Part shown: piece by piece, positions 60,161-64,000 of the stretch
Position numbering within the stretch: position 1 is the stretch's first letter
Layout: every line of letters begins with the position of its first letter
Origin: Monodelphis domestica
Lineage: Eukaryota; Chordata; Mammalia; Didelphimorphia; Didelphidae
Assembly (NCBI RefSeq): GCF_027887165.1
Contig: NC_077228.1
Location: 213,457,635 to 213,521,634 of the forward strand
Direction: 5' to 3'
DNA: 64,000 nucleotides
The notes under the pieces: model-generated
What the model saw: the letters and a program-made list of their open reading frames with translations, nothing else
Database searches by the model: none
Told to the model about the DNA's origin: nothing
Position numbers and translations under genes: made by a program

Positions 60161-60454
60161 AGCCATCTCATGGAAGATGAGTGGGGATGGACTTCTGCCC
60201 TGGCCACTTCTGGTGACATGTGTGATCTGGCTGGGACCTTGCCCATGGAATGTTGATTCTAGACCTGGGCATTTCTAATAAAATTTGTTTTCAGTTATAA
60301 TGGGCACACATGGAGGATTCTGGTTGTTCTCCTTGTGAAATACCCTTTAATCCTATGATTAGGGGGCTTCATTAAAGAGAAGTGACCATTGTGAAGGAAG
60401 CTGTCCTTTCAGTAGATTTAAAAGGTAGGAACAATTTCCTTCCTTCCTTGCTTT

Positions 60455-60626
60455 CCCCTTACCTTCTGTTTTAGAATTGATACTCAATATCAGTTCCAAA
60501 GCAGAAGAGTGATAAGGGCTAGGTAATTGGGGTAAAGTGACTTGCCCAGGGACACACAGCTAGGAAGTATTTGAGGACCTCTTGTCCCCAAACCTGGCTC
60601 TCTATCCACTGAGCCACCTAGCTCAG
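60455..60626 (-). repeat. SINE-B
   Basis: CCCTTACCTTCTGTTTTAGA to CACTGAGCCACCTAGCT. Confidence 0.87.
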
Positions 60627-62469
60627 TCCTCAGGGACAACTTTCCTTCTCACTCTTCCCATCTGCCTAGTGGTTTGAGCCTCTCTCCCTTGGGTTTCTCA
60701 AGAGGAGGGGGATGGGGAAAAGATTTTCTACACCTGGCTCCTTACCAATAGCAGCAAGAATATGGGTTTATCTAGCTAAACCTGAGAGTGGTTGTTAAAG
60801 ACATATTTAACTCTTCAGTTTTGCATTTCTTTCCAGAGCAAAGTTGACTACTGAACATTGTTCCTGAGGTTTGAAGGTTCTTGGCTTCCTCATTTTGTTC
60901 TAGCTGCACTGCGGGAGGTGCTTTCTGTAGTTACTTTAATGCTTCCTCAAGGATAAGATAGATGACCACAGATGAGAATGAGCCATGAGCACCTGCCTTG
61001 CCAAAACATATGGACCTTGAGTGAATTACTCAGATAATGCAGAGTTCAAATAAAAGTGAAATGTCTGTTCGGAGTTCCAGAAAAATATAGCAGAATAGAT
61101 TATTATATCATTCTTTGAATGGTTGACAATGTAGCTTGATGCATGTAGTCTCCATTATACAAAACCAACTACTCATAATGATACTTTTTCATCATAAACA
61201 TAACCATTTATTTAACAAGGCAAAAGATATGACAACAACATCACAGGAACTCATATAATAAAGTAAATTCAGGAATAATAAAGACAACACAATCCACACA
61301 TAAACTTGGGTCACACTCCCATACTAATTAATATAATATCCATGGAAGAGAATGGGCACACATATCAACATGCCAAGAAGACACACGAGTAAAGAAAACC
61401 AATATGCTCTTGGTAACTCATAATTCTGGAATTCTAAGCTTCATTGTCCTCTTTCTGTCTTAGCAACTGTCCATTAAAATTTTTTTTGATGAATGGAGCT
61501 TCTGTATTGAACAGATGCTTGTACTGTTAGGGTGTGCTTGACTAACATTTCACTAGCCACAAGATTTCAGGTAAATTAGTTTATTTATAGAATTGTTTCT
61601 CTGATTCTCTGCTTCCAAATTGTTCCTCTGTTCGGGTAGACTTATTTCTCAATAGCAACAGTATTATCTATCTCTTTCAGGTTCAATCTGTGATGATAAA
61701 AATTTGAAAACTGTGCCTTCACTCCTCTTTCTGTCTCTGTCTCTCTGTCTCTCTCTTTTTCTTCCCTCCCTCAACTTCTTTCTCTATTTCCCACCTCTTA
61801 CCTTTTTGGGGTCAGACTCTTCCTCTCTGTGAATAAAAAGCCCCCACTTTAGCTTATAGTTAGGAAATATTTTTATCTGCTGGCTATAATAAGATAAATG
61901 ACATTTCTCCTGTATCATAGAACAGTTCTCCTGTGCACATCATTCCCACATACTGCAGCTTGTTACACTTAAAAATTAACAACTGCTATATTCAGAGTAA
62001 GAGTTAGTTTATCTTAGAAATCTGGGCAGACCTATGATCTTAGATGAGTAAACTACAAAGGCAAAACTTAAAATAGCAACTGATTTTCTAGAATCAGATT
62101 TATGCCCCATATACATGAAATATAACTCTCTGAAAGGATCACTTTTAAGCATTTCTTTTATGGTAGAGAAAATAAATAGCCATCCAATTTCTAGGATCTA
62201 TTTTAGCATTAAGCACCTTTCTAGAAAGGACTCTTAATTCCTTTGGAGAGGTCCTAAAGGTGAGCCAAAACTAAGTTTCAGGTGAGGTATAATGAACTAG
62301 AGAAGTCTAAGAAGAGCCCAACTCCCTTTCCTTTATAAGTCAAGCTCCTGTGGGACTGGACCCAGTCCCCTTGAGTCCCTTATCCAGAGAAAGTGTGCCA
62401 CCTCTTCCTCTCTGTCCCTGGGTATGGGCTGTTATACTTCCAGGTATACTGATTATCCCTGTACTTGCT
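60627..62469. other. Intergenic, unassigned 1.8 kb
   Basis: AT-rich at 61000-62300 with a CT-rich block near 61725-61800. I see no named repeat, gene or target duplication. It may hold an old, unrecognised element. Confidence 0.4.
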
Positions 62470-62590
62470 GGTTCCCCCTATAGAATGTAAATTCCTTCAA
62501 GGCTGGAAGTTTCACTTTTGTCATTTTGCATCCCTGGCATCTAGCACAATGCTTTACAAGTAGAAGTGTTTATTAAATATAAAATTTAAT
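62470..62590 (+). repeat. L2 tail
   Basis: AGAATGTAAATTCCTTCAAG and CATCTAGCACAATGCTTTAC. Confidence 0.65.
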
Positions 62591-62879
62591 TGAATGGAAC
62601 ATGGAACACAGGGCATATTTTATCCTTGCATTTTTAGCAAGTATTAAGGAAACACATCACTTTTAGGAATACTTCAAACTTTTTGTCTGTGTACTTGATT
62701 CTTTGCTCATTTCAATTTGATTTTAAAAGATTCCCAAAGAAAGGCTATGGTTAGAAAATATAGGCAGTAAATTAGCCACTCTTGTATGCCAGTCTGAGAA
62801 GCTGTCTGCCTTAGGAGCAGAATCACCTCACCGCCAACTTTTATAAATGAAATGCAAAAAGTTACAAATTGTCTTCATA

Positions 62880-63540
62880 GGGAGGACCTGAGATAAGTGG
62901 GAAAAGAGTAGGGAAGAGAGTAAGAAGAAAGGGGGAATGGGAAGAGGGTGTGGTTGTAAGCATCACAGAAAAGGGGAAGGTGGGAGTGGGCAGGGAGAAA
63001 GGAAGAAAATGTGGGATTAGGCATCCTCATTTGGGGAGGGTAAAGGAAGATGAAGGGGGAAGGAAAGAATCAGGAATATGAGAAAACAAAAGGGGGACAG
63101 GAGAGGTAAAGAAGAAATAGAGTAGGGATGGGGCAGGAAAAAGAGAATTAGAAACAAATGTAATAATAAAGGAGGAAACGTAAAGGAAAAAAAAGATAGG
63201 ACCAGGCATGAAGAGAAAAAAATGGAAAAGAGAACTCTGGCTGGTGATGGGGGTAGGGCTAGTGAGAGGGATGGAGAAGAGGAATTTCACACAATACGCA
63301 CTTAATGTTTGTCGCGATGAAGTGAGGAATAAAAAGATAAACTAGGAGGGACCAAAATATGGATGGTGAGGAATGAGAGAGGTGGGGAAGAGAGAAACAA
63401 AGACTGTGATGGTAAACTGGAGGTGCTGAGAGAAGGCAGGGAAACGGGAATCGGAGGGAAGAAGGGTGGGGGAGGCAAATACAAGAATGGGAAGGAGGGA
63501 GAGAGCAAGAGAGACCGCGGAGGAGTGAGCTGGCCAGTGA
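62880..63540 (+). repeat. Polypurine stretch upstream of HID1
   Basis: About 660 bases in which the plus strand is overwhelmingly A and G (for example GGGAAGAGAGTAAGAAGAAA), without a fixed repeat unit. It leads straight into the HID1 CpG island. Confidence 0.8.
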
Positions 63541-64000
63541 TGGGAAAGGGGGCGGGGCGGCGATGGGGAGGGCCGCAGGGAGCCGGGGCTGTAGCGGCAG
63601 GTGCCGGCGGAGGGCCGGGCCTGGAGGAGGAGGCGGCGGCGGCGGAGGTGGAGCGAGGCGGGGACGCACGGGACTCGAGTTGCTCATCTCGGCCACCGGG
63701 AGAGTAACCCGTGGTGGCGGGGCAGGGATCGAACAGCTCCGGGAGGAGACATGGGTACGGCCGACTCCAAGCTGAACTTCCGGAAGGCGGTCATACAGCT
63801 CACCACCAAGACTCAGGTGCAGGCCTGGCAGGGGAGCCGAGCCGCCCCCCTTCTTGCTCCTCCCCATCCCCATCCTTATCCCCATCCCCGGGAAGCCGAG
63901 CCGAGGTGCAGGCTCCTTGGCCGCCGGGGGAAGCCGCTTCTGTCCAAGGCCACAGCCGCATCCGAGGCTGTCTGGGGGGTCAGGGGAGGACTGGCCCTGG
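63530..64000 (+). promoter_or_regulatory. HID1: CpG island, promoter and 5' UTR of HID1
   Basis: Dense CpG and GGC runs (GGAGGAGGCGGCGGCGG, about 63625) before the start codon at 63751 and on past the exon. No TATA box seen. The transcription start is not fixed; it lies upstream of 63751. Confidence 0.75.
63751..63816 (+). CDS. HID1: HID1, first coding exon
   Basis: HID1 is a conserved Golgi-associated protein needed for sorting of cargo into dense-core secretory vesicles in neuroendocrine cells. The exon reads MGTADSKLNFRKAVIQLTTK followed by TQ, then the donor GTGCAG. The human protein begins MGSTDSKLNFRKAVIQLTTK, differing at only two of these positions. Gly-2 and Ser-6 keep the N-myristoylation signal known for the family. 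The start has a good context (GAGACATGG). Only 22 of roughly 790 codons are in the window; the rest lies to the right. It faces away from CDR2L, as in human. Confidence 0.93.

Noticed and set aside
63259-63885. 208-codon minus-strand frame
   Set aside because: It runs through the polypurine stretch and the HID1 CpG island in antisense and is proline/serine low complexity.

Overview
The window is vertebrate nuclear DNA and almost certainly marsupial. Four things point there. Two very abundant tRNA-headed SINE families of marsupial type are present; I call them SINE-A (tail with TTTGCCAAGAAAACC) and SINE-B (RTE-like tail ending GGTTTAAA). Marsupial-type L1 copies, hAT elements of the opossum-Charlie kind and many old MIR/THER-like and L2 pieces also occur. 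Host exons are few and the rest is a dense, nested repeat landscape. I cannot fix the species; an opossum-like genome fits but is inference.

Host genes. CDR2L lies on the minus strand in five coding exons between 20.77 and 44.03 kb (468 residues predicted). It has three short coiled-coil exons, one long last exon and an 18.2-kb first intron full of repeats. Its CpG-rich promoter is at about 43.9-44.6 kb. The first coding exon of HID1 lies on the plus strand at 63.75 kb, inside a second CpG island at the right edge. The two genes face away from each other, as in the human 17q25 region. No other functional gene was recognised in the 19.7 kb between their start codons.

Layout. 0.3-9.8 kb: one near-full-length L1 (plus) cut by three solo LTRs of one ERV family, one of which carries a nested L1 scrap. 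10-18.5 kb: SINEs, MIR pieces, and an L1 that has its 5' end and most of ORF1 but nothing downstream, between target-site repeats. 18.9-25.8 kb: CDR2L 3' UTR and exons 5-2. 25.8-43.9 kb: CDR2L intron 1, holding two 7SL pseudogenes, a hAT element, an inverted duplication and an L2 pierced by four younger elements. 44.6-63.5 kb: intergenic, with a BHMT processed pseudogene carrying a hAT element, three minus-strand L1 pieces, a further solo LTR of the first family, and two SINE-B pairs that each look like a single dimeric insertion. 62.9-63.5 kb: a long polypurine stretch leading into the HID1 CpG island.

Nothing here looks like a new enzymatic or defence system. The most interesting signals are retrotransposition by-products (3'-truncated L1, SINE dimers), the inverted duplication and the nested insertion histories.
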